From assembly GCA_022824525.1 (NCBI GenBank), contig JAJDZT010000119.1, forward strand, positions 1 through 64,000: a stretch of 64,000 nucleotides of DNA, in the 5' to 3' direction. The translations under genes and the position numbers were made by a program. This stretch comes from Silicimonas sp. Lineage in GTDB: Bacteria > Pseudomonadota > Alphaproteobacteria > Rhodobacterales > Rhodobacteraceae. Positions 27,103-38,083 of this stretch are shown here, in pieces (position 1 is the first letter of the stretch; every line of letters starts with the position of its first letter). The notes beneath the pieces are model-generated. The model was not told the DNA's origin. It worked only from the letters and a program-made list of their open reading frames with translations, and searched no databases.

Positions 27103-27136
27103 CGGCCCGCGCGCAGCCTTCGAGGCCTCGCCTACA

Positions 27137-30100
27137 TCAAGCCCCTTGAAGCGAGCGGACCTCGAGAACTCCTTCGTTCCGCGACACCATCGCGAGAGCT
27201 GCGGCATGTGCCGCCGCGCCGGTCGTGAAATAGGGGATTTTGTCCATTAAGGTGACATTACGCATGGACCGAGAGTCCTCAATTGCCTGCGCCCCCTCCG
27301 TCGTGTTGATGACGAGGTCGACTTCGCCGTCCTTCATGACATCCACAATGGTTCGTCCACCTTCGTAGGCTTTGTTTACGACCTCAGAGGAAATGCCGTT
27401 TTCATTCAGGAACTTGGCGGTGCCTCGGGTGGCAAGAATCTTGAGGCCGAGGGTCTTCAGCATATCGGCGGTTTCGATCAGCTGGTCCGTCTTGTCTGCA
27501 TCCCTGATGGAGAAGAAGACTGTTCCGGCCTCGGGCAGAAGTGTGCCTGCGCCCAACTGCGCCTTCAGGAATGCTCGCGCAAAGTTGCGGTCCCAGCCCA
27601 TCACCTCTCCAGTGGAGCGCATTTCAGGACCAAGCAGCGTATCGACGCCGGGGAACCGTGCGAAAGGCATCACGGCCTCCTTTACGGAGAACCAAGGCGT
27701 GCGAAAGTCGGCCAGCGCCATGGGATCGCCCATCGGGATCACGACTTCGTCGGCAACGGGGGCGTGCGGGGGTTTCGCCGGGAAGACACTCAGCTTCTCG
27801 CCTGCCATCAACCGTGCCGCGATAGACGCAATCGCGGAGTCTGTCGCTTTCGCAACAAAAGGCACTGTTCGCGAGGCGCGGGGGTTCACTTCGATGAGAT
27901 AAACCGCACCGTCCTTGATCGCGTATTGCACGTTCATCAGGCCGACGACCTGCAATTCACGTGCAAGAGCTTCAGTCTGTCGCGTGAGTTCTTCGATGAT
28001 GTCCGTCGAAAGCGTGTGGGGGGGCAGTGAACACGCGCTGTCGCCCGAGTGTACACCTGCCTCTTCAATGTGTTCCATGATGCCGGACACATGCACCGCT
28101 TCTCCGTCGGACAATGCGTCGACATCCACCTCTGTCGCGCCATCGAGATAGCTGTCGAGCAGCACGGGGCTGTCGCCGGACACCACAACGGCTTCGCGGA
28201 TGTAGCGCTCCAGCTGTGGCGTGTCGCGCACGATTTCCATGGCGCGACCGCCGAGAACATAGGACGGTCGAATAACCAACGGGTACCCGATTTCCTCAGC
28301 GGCTGTCATCGCCTCGGCATCTGTATGCGCAATGGCGTTCTTGGGCTGCTTGAGACCCAAACGGTTTACAAGATCCTGAAAACGCTCGCGGTCTTCAGCC
28401 AAGTCGATCGCATCTGGGGTGGTGCCAAGTATGGGGATGCCTGCATCGTTCAGGGCGTTGGCGAGTTTCAGCGGGGTCTGCCCGCCAAACTGCACAATCA
28501 CGCCATGCAGTGTGCCGTTGGACTGCTCCGTGCGGAGAATTTCCATCACATGCTCGAACGTCAGAGGTTCGAAGTAGAGACGGTCTGACGTGTCGTAGTC
28601 GGTACTGACGGTCTCCGGGTTACAGTTGACCATGATGGTTTCGTAGCCGACTTCCGACAGCGCGAAGCACGCGTGACAACAGCAATAGTCGAACTCGATC
28701 CCCTGGCCGATCCGGTTCGGTCCGCCCCCAAGGATCACGACCTTCTTGCGGTCTGACGGCCGTGCTTCGCACTCGACGTCTCCCATAACCGGCGATTCGT
28801 AGGTCGAGTACATGTAAGGAGTTTGTGCCTCGAACTCGGCCGCACATGTGTCAATTCTCTTGAAGACTGCCGTCACCCCGAGGTTCTGCCGCGCACTGCG
28901 TACATTGTCTTCTGTTCGCCCGGTTAGATTGGCGAGGCGCGCGTCGGTGAAGCCCAGCATTTTGAGCTCACGGAGGCCCTGTTCGGTGAGTGGCAAACCG
29001 TTTTGACGGATTGCCTCTTCGGCGTCGATGATTTCGCGGATTCGATCGAGGAACCACGGATCAAAGCTCGTAACCGCCTGGATGTCTTCATTGCTGAGGC
29101 CGTGGCGCATGGCTTGCGCGATAACGCGAAGCCGGTTCGGTGTCTGCTTGGACAATGCGCCTGTGATGGCTGCCGTGTCTGGTGCACCGGGGATTTCGAT
29201 TTCGTCAAAACCGGTCAGACCGGTTTCCATCGAGGCGAGCGCTTTTTGAACCGATTCATGAAAGGTCCGGCCAATCGCCATGGCTTCCCCGACCGACTTC
29301 ATCGCAGTCGTCAGGTTAGGTTCAGAGCCAGGAAACTTTTCAAAGGCAAAACGCGGTATCTTGGTGACAACATAGTCGATTGTCGGTTCGAAAGACGCAG
29401 GCGTGACCTTGGTGATGTCGTTGTCGAGTTCGTCCAAAGTGTAGCCGACTGCAAGTTTCGCCGCGATCTTCGCAATCGGAAACCCGGTTGCTTTGGAAGC
29501 CAGCGCAGAGGAACGGGAGACGCGCGGGTTCATCTCAATAACAACCATCCGCCCGTCCGCCGGGTTCACGGCCCATTGGACATTGGAGCCGCCGGTTTCG
29601 ACCCCGATTTCGCGCAGAACAGCGATGCTTGCCGACCGCATCATCTGGTACTCTTTGTCGGTCAGGGTCAAAGCGGGAGCGACTGTGATCGAGTCGCCCG
29701 TGTGTACGCCCATCGGGTCGACGTTCTCGATGGAGCAGACAATGATCGCATTGTCTGCGCGGTCGCGAACGACCTCCATCTCGTATTCTTTCCACCCAAG
29801 CAGGCTTTCGTCGATCAATACCTGAGCGACAGGAGAAGCTTCGAGGCCGCGCCGGCAGATTTCGAAATACTCATCGCGATTATAGGCGACGCCGCCGCCT
29901 GTGCCGCCCAGCGTGAACGCAGGTCGAATGATGGCAGGCAGACCAACGTCTTCCAGAGCGGCCATCGCAGCTTCCAGCCCCTTCGGGACGTCGTATTTGC
30001 CATCTGGCCCTTTCGGAGCGTCGACGATGGTCGCACGCGGGTTTTCCAGTCCGATGCGGTCCATGGCCTCCCGAAAGAGCTTTCGGTCTTCCGCCATTTC

Positions 30101-30469
30101 AATGGCGTCGCGCTTGGCCCCGATCATCTCGACGCCGAACTTGTCCAGTACACCCATCTCTTCGAGGGCAAGGGACGTGTTCAGGCCGGTCTGTCCGCCC
30201 ATCGTCGGCAGGAGTGCATCGGGGCGCTCCTTCTCGATAATACGCGCGACGACTTCTGGCGTGATTGGTTCGATGTAGGTCGCATCAGCGAGGCCCGGAT
30301 CGGTCATGATCGTTGCCGGGTTGGAGTTGACCAGAATGACCCGGTAGCCTTCTTCCCTGAGAGCCTTGCAGGCCTGAGCGCCCGAGTAGTCGAACTCGCA
30401 AGCCTGTCCGATGACGATGGGACCGGCGCCGATAATCATGATCGACTGAATGTCGGTTCTTTTCGGCAT
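27137..30469 (-). CDS. carB: Carbamoyl-phosphate synthase large subunit
   Basis: 1110 residues, normal for CarB. Two tandem ATP-grasp halves: first with [21 protein letters not shown] and [20 protein letters not shown], second with [19 protein letters not shown] and [20 protein letters not shown], and a C-terminal MGS-like allosteric domain ([13 protein letters not shown]). Makes carbamoyl phosphate for arginine and pyrimidine synthesis together with CarA (not in the window). Ribosome site GAGGGGACC. Downstream it is convergent with the DUF1801 gene. Confidence 0.98.
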   Translation of the reverse strand: MPKRTDIQSIMIIGAGPIVIGQACEFDYSGAQACKALREEGYRVILVNSNPATIMTDPGLADATYIEPITPEVVARIIEKERPDALLPTMGGQTGLNTSLALEEMGVLDKFGVEMIGAKRDAIEMAEDRKLFREAMDRIGLENPRATIVDAPKGPDGKYDVPKGLEAAMAALEDVGLPAIIRPAFTLGGTGGGVAYNRDEYFEICRRGLEASPVAQVLIDESLLGWKEYEMEVVRDRADNAIIVCSIENVDPMGVHTGDSITVAPALTLTDKEYQMMRSASIAVLREIGVETGGSNVQWAVNPADGRMVVIEMNPRVSRSSALASKATGFPIAKIAAKLAVGYTLDELDNDITKVTPASFEPTIDYVVTKIPRFAFEKFPGSEPNLTTAMKSVGEAMAIGRTFHESVQKALASMETGLTGFDEIEIPGAPDTAAITGALSKQTPNRLRVIAQAMRHGLSNEDIQAVTSFDPWFLDRIREIIDAEEAIRQNGLPLTEQGLRELKMLGFTDARLANLTGRTEDNVRSARQNLGVTAVFKRIDTCAAEFEAQTPYMYSTYESPVMGDVECEARPSDRKKVVILGGGPNRIGQGIEFDYCCCHACFALSEVGYETIMVNCNPETVSTDYDTSDRLYFEPLTFEHVMEILRTEQSNGTLHGVIVQFGGQTPLKLANALNDAGIPILGTTPDAIDLAEDRERFQDLVNRLGLKQPKNAIAHTDAEAMTAAEEIGYPLVIRPSYVLGGRAMEIVRDTPQLERYIREAVVVSGDSPVLLDSYLDGATEVDVDALSDGEAVHVSGIMEHIEEAGVHSGDSACSLPPHTLSTDIIEELTRQTEALARELQVVGLMNVQYAIKDGAVYLIEVNPRASRTVPFVAKATDSAIASIAARLMAGEKLSVFPAKPPHAPVADEVVIPMGDPMALADFRTPWFSVKEAVMPFARFPGVDTLLGPEMRSTGEVMGWDRNFARAFLKAQLGAGTLLPEAGTVFFSIRDADKTDQLIETADMLKTLGLKILATRGTAKFLNENGISSEVVNKAYEGGRTIVDVMKDGEVDLVINTTEGAQAIEDSRSMRNVTLMDKIPYFTTGAAAHAAALAMVSRNEGVLEVRSLQGA

Positions 30470-30565
30470 CGACGGTCCCCTCGCAGCTATCGAGCGCGCC
30501 ACCGGTGCGCGCAAATTGTCGTGCGTTATAGGGATAAAGCTTCCGGGTGCAAGGGCCGGATGTCG

Positions 30566-31891
30566 TTATTCACCAGGCACCATTTGCGAACCGTGTTCGC
30601 GCAGACTTTTGCGTGGCAAAGCAAAGGCGAGAAGCGTGAGCGCTAGAAGGATCAAGCCGGCCGACGTTGTGGCGGATACGATCAGGTCTTCAAGCTCCCC
30701 AATCTCATGCAGACTCAGTATGTTCCGTACGATCACACTGAAAGGAGCCACACAAAGAACCAGCAATGCTCCGCCGCGCCAGCCCAATCGGTCGATCAGG
30801 ATCGGCGCGAACACCAGGAACGTGATGTAATGGTAGAGCCAGCTCAACGGGGAAACCCAGGAAATGGCGAAAGCCGCGACACCCCAGAGTAAAGGGTCGC
30901 GCATGCGGGTCACGAAGGCCATCGCACAAAGCACGGCCAGCGTTGAGACAAAAGCGGCGAATTCGATCGTGCGGGCAACAGGTGCTTTCAGTCCCGCTTC
31001 CCACATTGCGTTGCCGCCGGACGCTTCGGTGTTGAAGCTCTGCATCTCTGCTACCGGGATTGTCATGGCTGCAAGAAGTGGGCCCAAGGACGTGTTGGCC
31101 CCGGAGATGACGTAACTTGCCGAAATCGCGGACAGCTCGTTCAAGAAAGCGGCATGGTAGGACCATGGGGACACCATGAGCGACGCTGCCCCAAGGGCCG
31201 CACCGAACCCAGAAAACGCCAAAACCGCGCGATAGTTTCTCATCGAAAGCCAAAGCAGCGCGAAGAACAACGGATAGATCTTCAACGATGCGGCCAACGC
31301 CAAAGCGGCCCCTGCCATGACCGGTGCGCCGTGACGTTCCCGCTCGATCGCGAGAAGGATCAGGAAACTTACCAGAATTTGGAACTGGCCAGTATGGAGC
31401 GGAATGGTAAACGCCCATAATTGCGCTGTCATGAACAAGCCGACCGTCAAGAACTGCAAAAGCGACATTTCCGGTTTCAGAATGCGCCACGCCAGGAAGA
31501 AACAAGCCGGTATCAGAATGCGGTTGAGCACGGTGGCGAAGACCTTGAAGTCTTCGAACGTGTAGCCGGTTGTGAAATGTGATGTCACCCAGCCCCAGAG
31601 CGGCGGGTAGACGAAAGGAAAAATCGACATCTCCAGCCCGTCTTCCACCGTTTTGGCGATCCACGGGAGGGGCGGCTCCATCGTGAAGACCCCGTCGCTC
31701 ATCCGGTAGATCAGCGCCGGGTCTCCCTGTTCGAAGAAATACCCTGCCAACCAGACGGCGCGTAGATCGGCATTCGTGTTTTCACCAATCAGGACGGTGA
31801 GCGCGAACCAATACGCCACGGCAAGCAAGAACGCCGCCGACAGGGTGCGCGCCGACGTCGTTCCGTTCTGAGGCCTGTTTTCCGGAGCCAT
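30566..31891 (-). CDS. GT87-type (DUF2029) multipass membrane glycosyltransferase
   Basis: About 441 residues with around ten hydrophobic segments and a conserved N-terminal periplasmic stretch containing YFFEQGDPALIYRM and SIFPFVYPPLWG, typical of DUF2029/GT87 polyprenyl-phosphate-mannose-dependent mannosyltransferase-like proteins. Also LALAASLKIYPLFFALLW. Acceptor unknown; envelope glycan or lipid assembly is likely. The start is uncertain (ATG at 31891 or 31966). Divergent from aspS. Confidence 0.75.
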   Translation of the reverse strand: MAPENRPQNGTTSARTLSAAFLLAVAYWFALTVLIGENTNADLRAVWLAGYFFEQGDPALIYRMSDGVFTMEPPLPWIAKTVEDGLEMSIFPFVYPPLWGWVTSHFTTGYTFEDFKVFATVLNRILIPACFFLAWRILKPEMSLLQFLTVGLFMTAQLWAFTIPLHTGQFQILVSFLILLAIERERHGAPVMAGAALALAASLKIYPLFFALLWLSMRNYRAVLAFSGFGAALGAASLMVSPWSYHAAFLNELSAISASYVISGANTSLGPLLAAMTIPVAEMQSFNTEASGGNAMWEAGLKAPVARTIEFAAFVSTLAVLCAMAFVTRMRDPLLWGVAAFAISWVSPLSWLYHYITFLVFAPILIDRLGWRGGALLVLCVAPFSVIVRNILSLHEIGELEDLIVSATTSAGLILLALTLLAFALPRKSLREHGSQMVPGE

Positions 31892-32050
31892 TTCGCGACC
31901 CGTTTCTTGACTGCTTGCCCTGATATCCTGCTGTTTTGTGGCTTCAGTGTGTCGTGTTCGGGGCATTGGCGTCGCGCAAGGGGCTAACCCTTGCTTGACT
32001 TCCTGCGCGCGCCAAGGTGTATCGGCGCGGATGACTTGAAAGGATGCCCG

Positions 32051-33835
32051 ATGCACGCCTATCGCAGCCACACCTGCGCTGATCTGAACGCCTCGAATGT
32101 TGGCGAAACCGTTCGTTTGGCTGGTTGGGTCCATCGGATCCGGGACCACGGCGGTGTACTGTTCATCGACCTGCGCGACCACTACGGGATAACGCAGGTG
32201 CTTTGCGACCCGGACAGCCCCGTTTTCAATGAGGTTGAAAAGGTACGGTCTGAGTGGTGCATCCGCATTGACGGCAACGTAAAGGCGCGCGATGCGGACC
32301 TTGTGAACCCCAAGATTCCGACGGGCGAAGTCGAAGTCTTTATTCGCGACATGGAAGTTCTGGGACCGGCGGAAGAACTGCCGCTGATCGTCTTTGGGGA
32401 TCAGGAATACCCCGAGGAAACACGGCTCCGTTACCGCTTCCTTGATCTGCGACGGGAAGCAATGCAGCGCAACATGACGCTCCGATCCGACGTTGTCGCG
32501 TCAATCCGGAAGCGTATGTGGGACAAAGGCTTCCGCGAACATCAGACGCCGATCATCACGGCCTCCTCGCCGGAAGGCGCGCGCGACTTTCTTGTGCCGA
32601 GCCGTCTTCATCCCGGCAAGTTCTACGCACTTCCGCAGGCCCCGCAGCAGTTCAAGCAGCTGCTCATGGTGTCCGGCTTCGACAAATACTTCCAGATCGC
32701 GCCCTGCTTCCGCGACGAAGACCCGCGCGCCGATCGTTCGCCAACGGACTTTTACCAACTCGATATGGAAATGAGTTTTGTCGAGCAACAGGACGTGTTC
32801 GACACTGTCTCGCCGGTCCTCCAAGGCATTTTCGAAGAATTCGGTGGGGGCCGTAAGGTAGATGCGGCCGCCGACTGGCCGCAGATTTCCTACCGCGACG
32901 CGGCCAAATGGTACGGCACCGACAAGCCCGACCTCCGGAACCCGATCAAGATGCAGGACGTGTCCGAGCATTTCCGCGGGTCAGGCTTTGCCATCTTCGC
33001 GAAGATTTTGGAGCAGGAAGGCACCGAGATCCGCGCCATCCCCGCACCGACAGGTGGCTCGCGCAAGTTCTGTGACCGTATGAACGCCTTTGCTCAGAAA
33101 GAAGGCCTGCCGGGCATGGGTTATATCTTCTGGCGCGACCAAGGCGAGGGCATGGAAGCCGCTGGACCTTTGGCCAAGAACATCGGGCCAGAGCGGACCG
33201 AAGCGATCCGTGAGCAACTGGGGCTTGGAGTAGGCGATGCCGCCTTCTTCCTTGGCGGCAAGGCCAAGGCGTTCGAAACCGTCGCCGGTAAGGCGCGCGT
33301 TGTTATCGGCGACGAACTTGGCCTGACTGAAACCGACCGCTTCGCGTTCGCTTGGATCGTCGATTTCCCGATCTACGAGAAGGACGAGGAAACCGGCAAG
33401 ATCGACTTCGAACACAACCCGTTTTCGATGCCGCAAGGCGGGATGGCGGCGCTGGAAGGCGATCCGCTTGATGTACTGGGCTATCAGTACGACCTTGCGT
33501 GTAACGGTTACGAACTGGTCTCGGGCGCGATCCGAAACCACCGGCCCGAAATCATGTTCAAGGCCTTCGAGATTGCCGGTTACGGCGAGGACGAAGTCAA
33601 GAAGCGCTTCGGCGGAATGGTAAATGCGTTCCGGTTCGGTGCCCCGCCTCACGGGGGGTGTGCTGCCGGGATCGATCGGATCGTGATGCTCCTGGCTGAC
33701 GAGGCCAATATTCGTGAGGTCATTCTTTTCCCGATGAACCAGCGGGCCGAGGACCTGATGATGGACGCCCCGTCCGACCCGACGGCTGAGCAGCTTCGCG
33801 AGTTGCGCCTGAGGGTGCTTCCGCCGGAAGAATGA
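32051..33835 (+). CDS. aspS: Aspartyl-tRNA synthetase
   Basis: 594 residues, bacterial-type AspRS with the GAD insertion. N-terminal anticodon-binding OB fold ([16 protein letters not shown]), class II motif 2 ([19 protein letters not shown]), and motif 3 ([19 protein letters not shown]). Attaches aspartate to tRNA-Asp. The ATG with GAAAGGATG upstream gives the canonical N-terminus. Its TGA overlaps the next gene's ATG. Confidence 0.98.
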   Translation: MHAYRSHTCADLNASNVGETVRLAGWVHRIRDHGGVLFIDLRDHYGITQVLCDPDSPVFNEVEKVRSEWCIRIDGNVKARDADLVNPKIPTGEVEVFIRDMEVLGPAEELPLIVFGDQEYPEETRLRYRFLDLRREAMQRNMTLRSDVVASIRKRMWDKGFREHQTPIITASSPEGARDFLVPSRLHPGKFYALPQAPQQFKQLLMVSGFDKYFQIAPCFRDEDPRADRSPTDFYQLDMEMSFVEQQDVFDTVSPVLQGIFEEFGGGRKVDAAADWPQISYRDAAKWYGTDKPDLRNPIKMQDVSEHFRGSGFAIFAKILEQEGTEIRAIPAPTGGSRKFCDRMNAFAQKEGLPGMGYIFWRDQGEGMEAAGPLAKNIGPERTEAIREQLGLGVGDAAFFLGGKAKAFETVAGKARVVIGDELGLTETDRFAFAWIVDFPIYEKDEETGKIDFEHNPFSMPQGGMAALEGDPLDVLGYQYDLACNGYELVSGAIRNHRPEIMFKAFEIAGYGEDEVKKRFGGMVNAFRFGAPPHGGCAAGIDRIVMLLADEANIREVILFPMNQRAEDLMMDAPSDPTAEQLRELRLRVLPPEE

Positions 33836-34338
33836 CGCCGCCGCTCTATACGGCCTCGGTGCCTGTGTTTCGCCACTATCTGGAGCGGGCGCGGGAACTT
33901 CTAAGCCGGATAGGCGGCGACGATGCCATTCTTCTGGCTCGGCTAGCACCAGATATGCTCACTTGCGGGGAGCAGTTTGCGACCGCTGCAGGTTTCTCTC
34001 TTCGCAGCACTTTTCCTTTGGCAGGAGAGCCGATACCGGAATTCCCTGATCTTGGAATGGACGCGGGTGGACTGGAGGCGCGCATTGCCTTCGCGAACGA
34101 TCGGTTGTTGACGCTCCTGCCGGGGGCGTTCGAGGGGGCGGAAACGCGCAGGATCAAGCATCGTGCAGGCTTCGCCGAACTGGATCAGTCCGGCCAAGAG
34201 TATTTTTCGCTATTCGGCATGCCCAACTTCATGTTCCATCTGTCGATGGCCTTTGCCATCTTGCGGCAAAACGGAGCGGAAATCGGCAAGGCAGACTTCG
34301 ATGGTTTGCATGACTATCCGCATGGGTTTCGCTTCTAG
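33832..34338 (+). CDS. DUF1993-family protein
   Basis: 168 residues; begins [21 protein letters not shown] and ends [14 protein letters not shown], with [19 protein letters not shown], a DinB-like four-helix fold called DUF1993. Function unknown. Overlaps aspS by 4 bp, so it is translated from the same message. Confidence 0.8.
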   Translation: MTPPLYTASVPVFRHYLERARELLSRIGGDDAILLARLAPDMLTCGEQFATAAGFSLRSTFPLAGEPIPEFPDLGMDAGGLEARIAFANDRLLTLLPGAFEGAETRRIKHRAGFAELDQSGQEYFSLFGMPNFMFHLSMAFAILRQNGAEIGKADFDGLHDYPHGFRF

Positions 34339-34356
34339 TTACAGGAGAGGATCAAC

Positions 34357-35040
34357 ATGAGTTTGGAAAGTTGGAGCCCGCCACCGTTCCCGCCACACAG
34401 TGAATTGACAGGCCGGTATGTGAGGCTTGAACCGTTGAGCCATGCTCATATCCCCGAACTCTGGGCCGCCCATGAAGGGCAAGGCCACGTTTGGGAATAC
34501 ATCCCGGCAGGACCTTTTGACAGCGAAGCCGCGCTGGGTGCCTGGGTTGATCAAGTGCGAGTGTTGCCGGATCCAATGCAGTTTGCTGTTCGCATGGAAG
34601 AAGGAATGCTTGGCGGGACCCTGTCTCTCCTTCGCATCAACCCCAATGCTGGCTCGATCGAAGTTGGCTACATCGTTTTTACGCCGAGGCTTCAAAGAAC
34701 GCGAGAGGCGACCGAAGCGATCTATCTGACCATCAAATGGGCCTTTGAAGCCGGGTATCGTCGCTTTGAGTGGAAGTGTAATGCGGCCAACATCCCGTCC
34801 CGTCGAGCGGCAGAGCGTTTTGGATTGTCATTCGAAGGGGTCTTTCGGCAGGCAGCCGTCGTAAAGGGCCGCAACCGGGACACTGCATGGTTTGCCGCAA
34901 TTGACAGTGAATGGCCCGAGTTGAGAGCGGCCTTCGAACGGTGGCTGCATCCGGACAACTTCGATGCGACTTGTACTCAGCAGGTGCGATTGGGTGATTT
35001 GACCGGCCCCATCCTTGTTGCACGCGATCCAGCATTGTAA
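34357..35040 (+). CDS. GNAT-family N-acetyltransferase (RimJ/RimL-like)
   Basis: 227 residues. RYVRLEPLSHAHIPELW at the start, SIEVGYIVFTPRLQRTREATEA (acetyl-CoA loop region) and NIPSRRAAERFGLSFEGVFRQ are standard for the RimJ/RimL group, which acetylates protein N-termini, amino acids or antibiotics. Substrate unknown. AGGAGAGG upstream gives a good ribosome site. It ends 10 bp before the restriction-enzyme-like gene. Confidence 0.88.
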   Translation: MSLESWSPPPFPPHSELTGRYVRLEPLSHAHIPELWAAHEGQGHVWEYIPAGPFDSEAALGAWVDQVRVLPDPMQFAVRMEEGMLGGTLSLLRINPNAGSIEVGYIVFTPRLQRTREATEAIYLTIKWAFEAGYRRFEWKCNAANIPSRRAAERFGLSFEGVFRQAAVVKGRNRDTAWFAAIDSEWPELRAAFERWLHPDNFDATCTQQVRLGDLTGPILVARDPAL

Positions 35041-35050
35041 CCCGGACGTC

Positions 35051-35782
35051 ATGTTGGAGACGCTCCGCAATGAAGGTTTCGATATCCTGACGCGCAATCA
35101 CGCGGAGGCGATCCTTGCACAGGATTTTCCGAACGAGCTCTCCATGTTATCGCGCATCCTGTCGGAGTTTCGCATCTCCCTGGCTGAAATCGTGCATGGC
35201 GGCGGCGGCGAGGCAGGGCTCACGCAGCGCCTGCGGCACGAACTTTCGGACGTCGGTTGGCGCAAGCACAGTTTCAGGGTTGAAACCATTGTCGATGGGC
35301 ATGCGCGCGCGGGCATCAGCCACGAGGTGGATCACGTCAAATTTGCCGAAGCAGGCGCGTTAGCTCTTGAAATTGAGTGGAACAACAAGGACCCGTTTTT
35401 TGATCGCGATCTGGAGAACTTTCAGCGCTTGCACGCCCTTTCGGCCATAAGTGTCGGTGTCGTTGTCACGCGCGGTGGGTCAATGCAGGCGGCATTTCTG
35501 GAACGCATTACTGCCTGGATGAAGGGTGAAGGCTTGTCCTCGGAAGATGACCTTGACCGCCTTGGTATCGGGGCGCGCACCCCGGCGCAGCGGGCCGCGG
35601 TTTCAGAGCAGGTCGCCCGGGGAATGCCATTCGCGGAGGCCTTTGCGCGCAAGTTTGTGGCGGACAAATTCGGTCAGGCCACCACGCATTGGTCAAAACT
35701 TGAAGAGCGTGTGAGCAGAGGTGTTGGCAACCCGTGTCCGCTTTTGCTGATCGGGTTGCCAGCTTCCATCCTGACCGACTGA
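35051..35782 (+). CDS. BglII/BstYI-like type II restriction endonuclease
   Basis: 243 residues. The signature block HEVDHVKFAEAGALALEIEW followed by NNKDPFFDRDLENF matches the BglII/BstYI family; Asp94 and Glu107/Glu109 are the expected metal-binding active-site residues of a PD-(D/E)xK-type nuclease. Characterised relatives cut AGATCT or RGATCY, but the site here is unknown. The start is ATG at 35051, without a good ribosome site; a TTG at 35015 overlapping the GNAT gene is an alternative. A methyltransferase of the MT-A70 type lies 0.7 kb away on the opposite strand and is the likely protective partner. Confidence 0.72.
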   Translation: MLETLRNEGFDILTRNHAEAILAQDFPNELSMLSRILSEFRISLAEIVHGGGGEAGLTQRLRHELSDVGWRKHSFRVETIVDGHARAGISHEVDHVKFAEAGALALEIEWNNKDPFFDRDLENFQRLHALSAISVGVVVTRGGSMQAAFLERITAWMKGEGLSSEDDLDRLGIGARTPAQRAAVSEQVARGMPFAEAFARKFVADKFGQATTHWSKLEERVSRGVGNPCPLLLIGLPASILTD

Positions 35783-35814
35783 TCGGCCGCCGAAAACGCG
35801 TTTCGGCGGCCGAT
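35782..35814. terminator. Bidirectional terminator hairpin
   Basis: A perfect 14-bp inverted repeat (ATCGGCCGCCGAAA/TTTCGGCGGCCGAT) with a 5-base loop begins in the nuclease stop codon and ends 5 bases before the stop of the convergent L,D-transpeptidase gene. It can serve both genes. Confidence 0.8.
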
Positions 35815-35818
35815 GATA

Positions 35819-36403
35819 TCAGGTCGTCATCGGGTACAGATGTACTCGGGTGCCGAGGGGCACGCGGCCATAGAGGTCGGTGACATATCCATTCGTCAGA
35901 CGAGCGCAACCGTTCGACACGCGTGTGAGAATCGTGTGCGGCAGGTTGGTGCCGTGGATTCGCAGCATCGTGTCACGCCCGCGCTGGTCGAAGAGATACA
36001 AGGCCCGAGCCCCAAGCGGATTTCCTGGGCCGCCGGGCATGCCGTCTTCCCACTCCGCGTATTTCGGGTTGCGTTCGATCATTTCCGCGGTCGGTGTCCA
36101 ACTCGGCCATTCCTTCTTGGCACGAATGACATAGGAACCGGGTTCCCAAAGGTGGCGTTGAGCCACACCGATGGGGTAACGGATCGCGCGACCCTTCTCC
36201 ATTGTCCAATACAGAGCGAATTCATCCGGTTTGACGTGAATCACACCGGGCGTGGTGCTTCGTCCAACACGGATGATGCGCGCCTTGCGCGGATCGATCG
36301 CGTTTTCGTCTTCATCTTTGGTTTGCGCGGCAAATACCGGATTGGCAGCCACGGCAGCAGCCACGGCGGCTCCGCCGAGCAGCAGGTCTCTTCTTGGCAG
36401 CAT
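35819..36403 (-). CDS. L,D-transpeptidase (YkuD domain)
   Basis: 194 residues with a Tat-like signal (MLPRRDLLLGGAAVAAAVAA, cleavage near VFAAQ). The YkuD catalytic pattern is present: RIHGTNLPHT then SNGCARLTN, the Cys being the nucleophile. It forms 3-3 peptidoglycan crosslinks or attaches proteins to the wall in the periplasm. It lies between the two restriction-modification genes but is unrelated in function. Confidence 0.92.
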   Translation of the reverse strand: MLPRRDLLLGGAAVAAAVAANPVFAAQTKDEDENAIDPRKARIIRVGRSTTPGVIHVKPDEFALYWTMEKGRAIRYPIGVAQRHLWEPGSYVIRAKKEWPSWTPTAEMIERNPKYAEWEDGMPGGPGNPLGARALYLFDQRGRDTMLRIHGTNLPHTILTRVSNGCARLTNGYVTDLYGRVPLGTRVHLYPMTT

Positions 36404-36516
36404 AACTCTCGCCTCGTTAATACAATCCCCGAAGTGAGAATAATCGGCCATTTGTGGCGCGGCCATGGCCTCACCAGAACGTTATTCCGGAATTTTATTG
36501 TTATGTGTCTTTTCGG

Positions 36517-37176
36517 TTATTCCGCCGCGAGACTAGAATTGTAGCTGTAGGTCTTCCAATCAGGCTTGTAATCGGCATCGGCCTGATTGCCCCAGACGGT
36601 CCATCCGTCCCGAATTCCGCGTCCGAACAGTTCCAGATAAGGTCCCCAGGAACACTCTTCGATGATCCGATACTGCTCATCCGGCTTGCGCGAATGCTCC
36701 CGTTTTCGGCTTTGGATCATGTTGACTTGTCTTCGACCCGGCGCTTCGGTGCGCACATTCTTACCCCGTGTGCCGAAAAGCAAAATCTCGGTCACATTGC
36801 GAAAGTAGAAGCCCACGCCGCGTCCATCAGAGCCGCCGTCTTTGCGTATCTTGTGCCAAACGATGTTGGATTTGTAATCGAAGCCCCAAGCTTTCAGCAC
36901 TTCAAGGCCTTCGGGCAACAACGCATTTGGCACCCAAAGGTAGCAATGTGCACGGTCATCGAGATGATCGGCAACCGGAAGCGCACAAATCTCTTCCAGC
37001 TCCATGGTCGGGTAACGGGCAAGCCGTTTGTGTTCAGGCGCGACCTTTCCGGTTCGGTTCACGAACCTCCAAGGTGGATCGGCCAAGACGGTACCGAATG
37101 TGTCGTCACCCAGAAAACCGGCTAAGTCTTGTGCTGCACTGCTCGTCATATCCAACATGATGGTCGCTTTGCTCAT
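36517..37176 (-). CDS. MT-A70-family adenine-N6 DNA methyltransferase
   Basis: 219 residues. Catalytic DPPW at 33-36 (VLADPPWRFVN), LWVPNALLPEGLEVLKAWGF and VWHKIRKDG, FRNVTEILLFGTRGKN, and ELFGRGIRDGWTVWGNQ are the MT-A70 motifs; bacterial members methylate adenine N6 in DNA. Placed 0.7 kb from the BglII/BstYI-like nuclease and convergent with it, it probably protects the host sites. Start not supported by a clear ribosome site; ATGs at 37158 and 37149 are alternatives. Confidence 0.82.
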   Translation of the reverse strand: MSKATIMLDMTSSAAQDLAGFLGDDTFGTVLADPPWRFVNRTGKVAPEHKRLARYPTMELEEICALPVADHLDDRAHCYLWVPNALLPEGLEVLKAWGFDYKSNIVWHKIRKDGGSDGRGVGFYFRNVTEILLFGTRGKNVRTEAPGRRQVNMIQSRKREHSRKPDEQYRIIEECSWGPYLELFGRGIRDGWTVWGNQADADYKPDWKTYSYNSSLAAE

Positions 37177-37223
37177 CTATTGCCAGTGGAACAATACAAG
37201 AACATCCTTGCTCATGCAAACTG

Positions 37224-37940
37224 TCAAACCGGTTCAAGCGCCGCAACATGCCTGTCTATCGTTTGGGCAAGGCTGGAGGCGGTGCCAAGGGAACGATCTC
37301 CCTGCGAGAGGGCCATGGCCGTATCGCCGATTGTGGCCAACGCCGTTCCACCGGCAGATTTGGCAAGCCCTTCCAGAAAGCCGGCCACGTATTTGAGTGT
37401 TTTGTAATCCGGGTCCGAGTGGAGCAGTTCCGCGGCCAGTGTGAGATAATCCCTTAATGCAATCGGGTCAGGCTGCACGTTGTCGGCATGAGGGCGCGAA
37501 ACAGCCCTCGGCCGCGTTTCCTCCGGCAGAAGGGACAAGGCCGCCGACTGGAACTGCGCTACCGATGACAACGGCTTGGCGAGGAATATGTCCGCACCGG
37601 CGTCCATTGCGGCTTGCTGAAGCGTCTCGTCTCCAGAAGTGGCAATGATCCCGTCTATTCGCGGATCAGATTTCGCCAACCTGTCGATCAATTCCAGTCC
37701 GGAGCCGTCTGGCAATCCAAGGTCCACAACGGCAATCCGGGGCCGGTAGGTTCGTAAATGGCGTTCAGCCGAGGCCAGGCTTTCGGCGCGCCTGATTCGG
37801 GCACCTGATCGCTGACAGATAAGGCGCATCGCCTCACATGCGTGGCGACTGTCCTCGACCACCAGCACGATCGTACCAAGCAGAGGACGCTCGGCAGTAG
37901 GCGGCTGAAGCATAACGAGTTCTTCGAGAGATTCGGGCAT
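37224..37940 (-). CDS. Response-regulator receiver protein without DNA-binding domain
   Basis: 238 residues. Receiver domain (about 22-140) with phosphoacceptor Asp73 (VVDLGLPDGSG), acidic pair VEDS, and FLAKPLS. The C-terminal 90 residues are predicted helical (YKTLKYVAGFLEGLAKSAG...LAQTIDRHVAAL) and match no DNA-binding output I recognise. It may act by protein interaction. No kinase adjacent. Confidence 0.75.
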   Translation of the reverse strand: MPESLEELVMLQPPTAERPLLGTIVLVVEDSRHACEAMRLICQRSGARIRRAESLASAERHLRTYRPRIAVVDLGLPDGSGLELIDRLAKSDPRIDGIIATSGDETLQQAAMDAGADIFLAKPLSSVAQFQSAALSLLPEETRPRAVSRPHADNVQPDPIALRDYLTLAAELLHSDPDYKTLKYVAGFLEGLAKSAGGTALATIGDTAMALSQGDRSLGTASSLAQTIDRHVAALEPV

Positions 37941-38083
37941 TTCAGACCCTCCAGAAGCAGCGTGTCAGCTATTTGGACCGAGAATGGCTAATGCCGCGTT
38001 AATGGCGAAATGCGGCGCTCTGTCCCTTGCCGTGGAGGAAGGGCGTGCCATAACGCCGGGTGACATCAGCGAAGGGTGGAGTC

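Noticed and set aside
29003-30646. Long open frame of 547 codons antisense to carB
   Set aside because: Lies entirely opposite a highly conserved gene; its composition is a mirror of CarB codon use and it has no recognisable domain.
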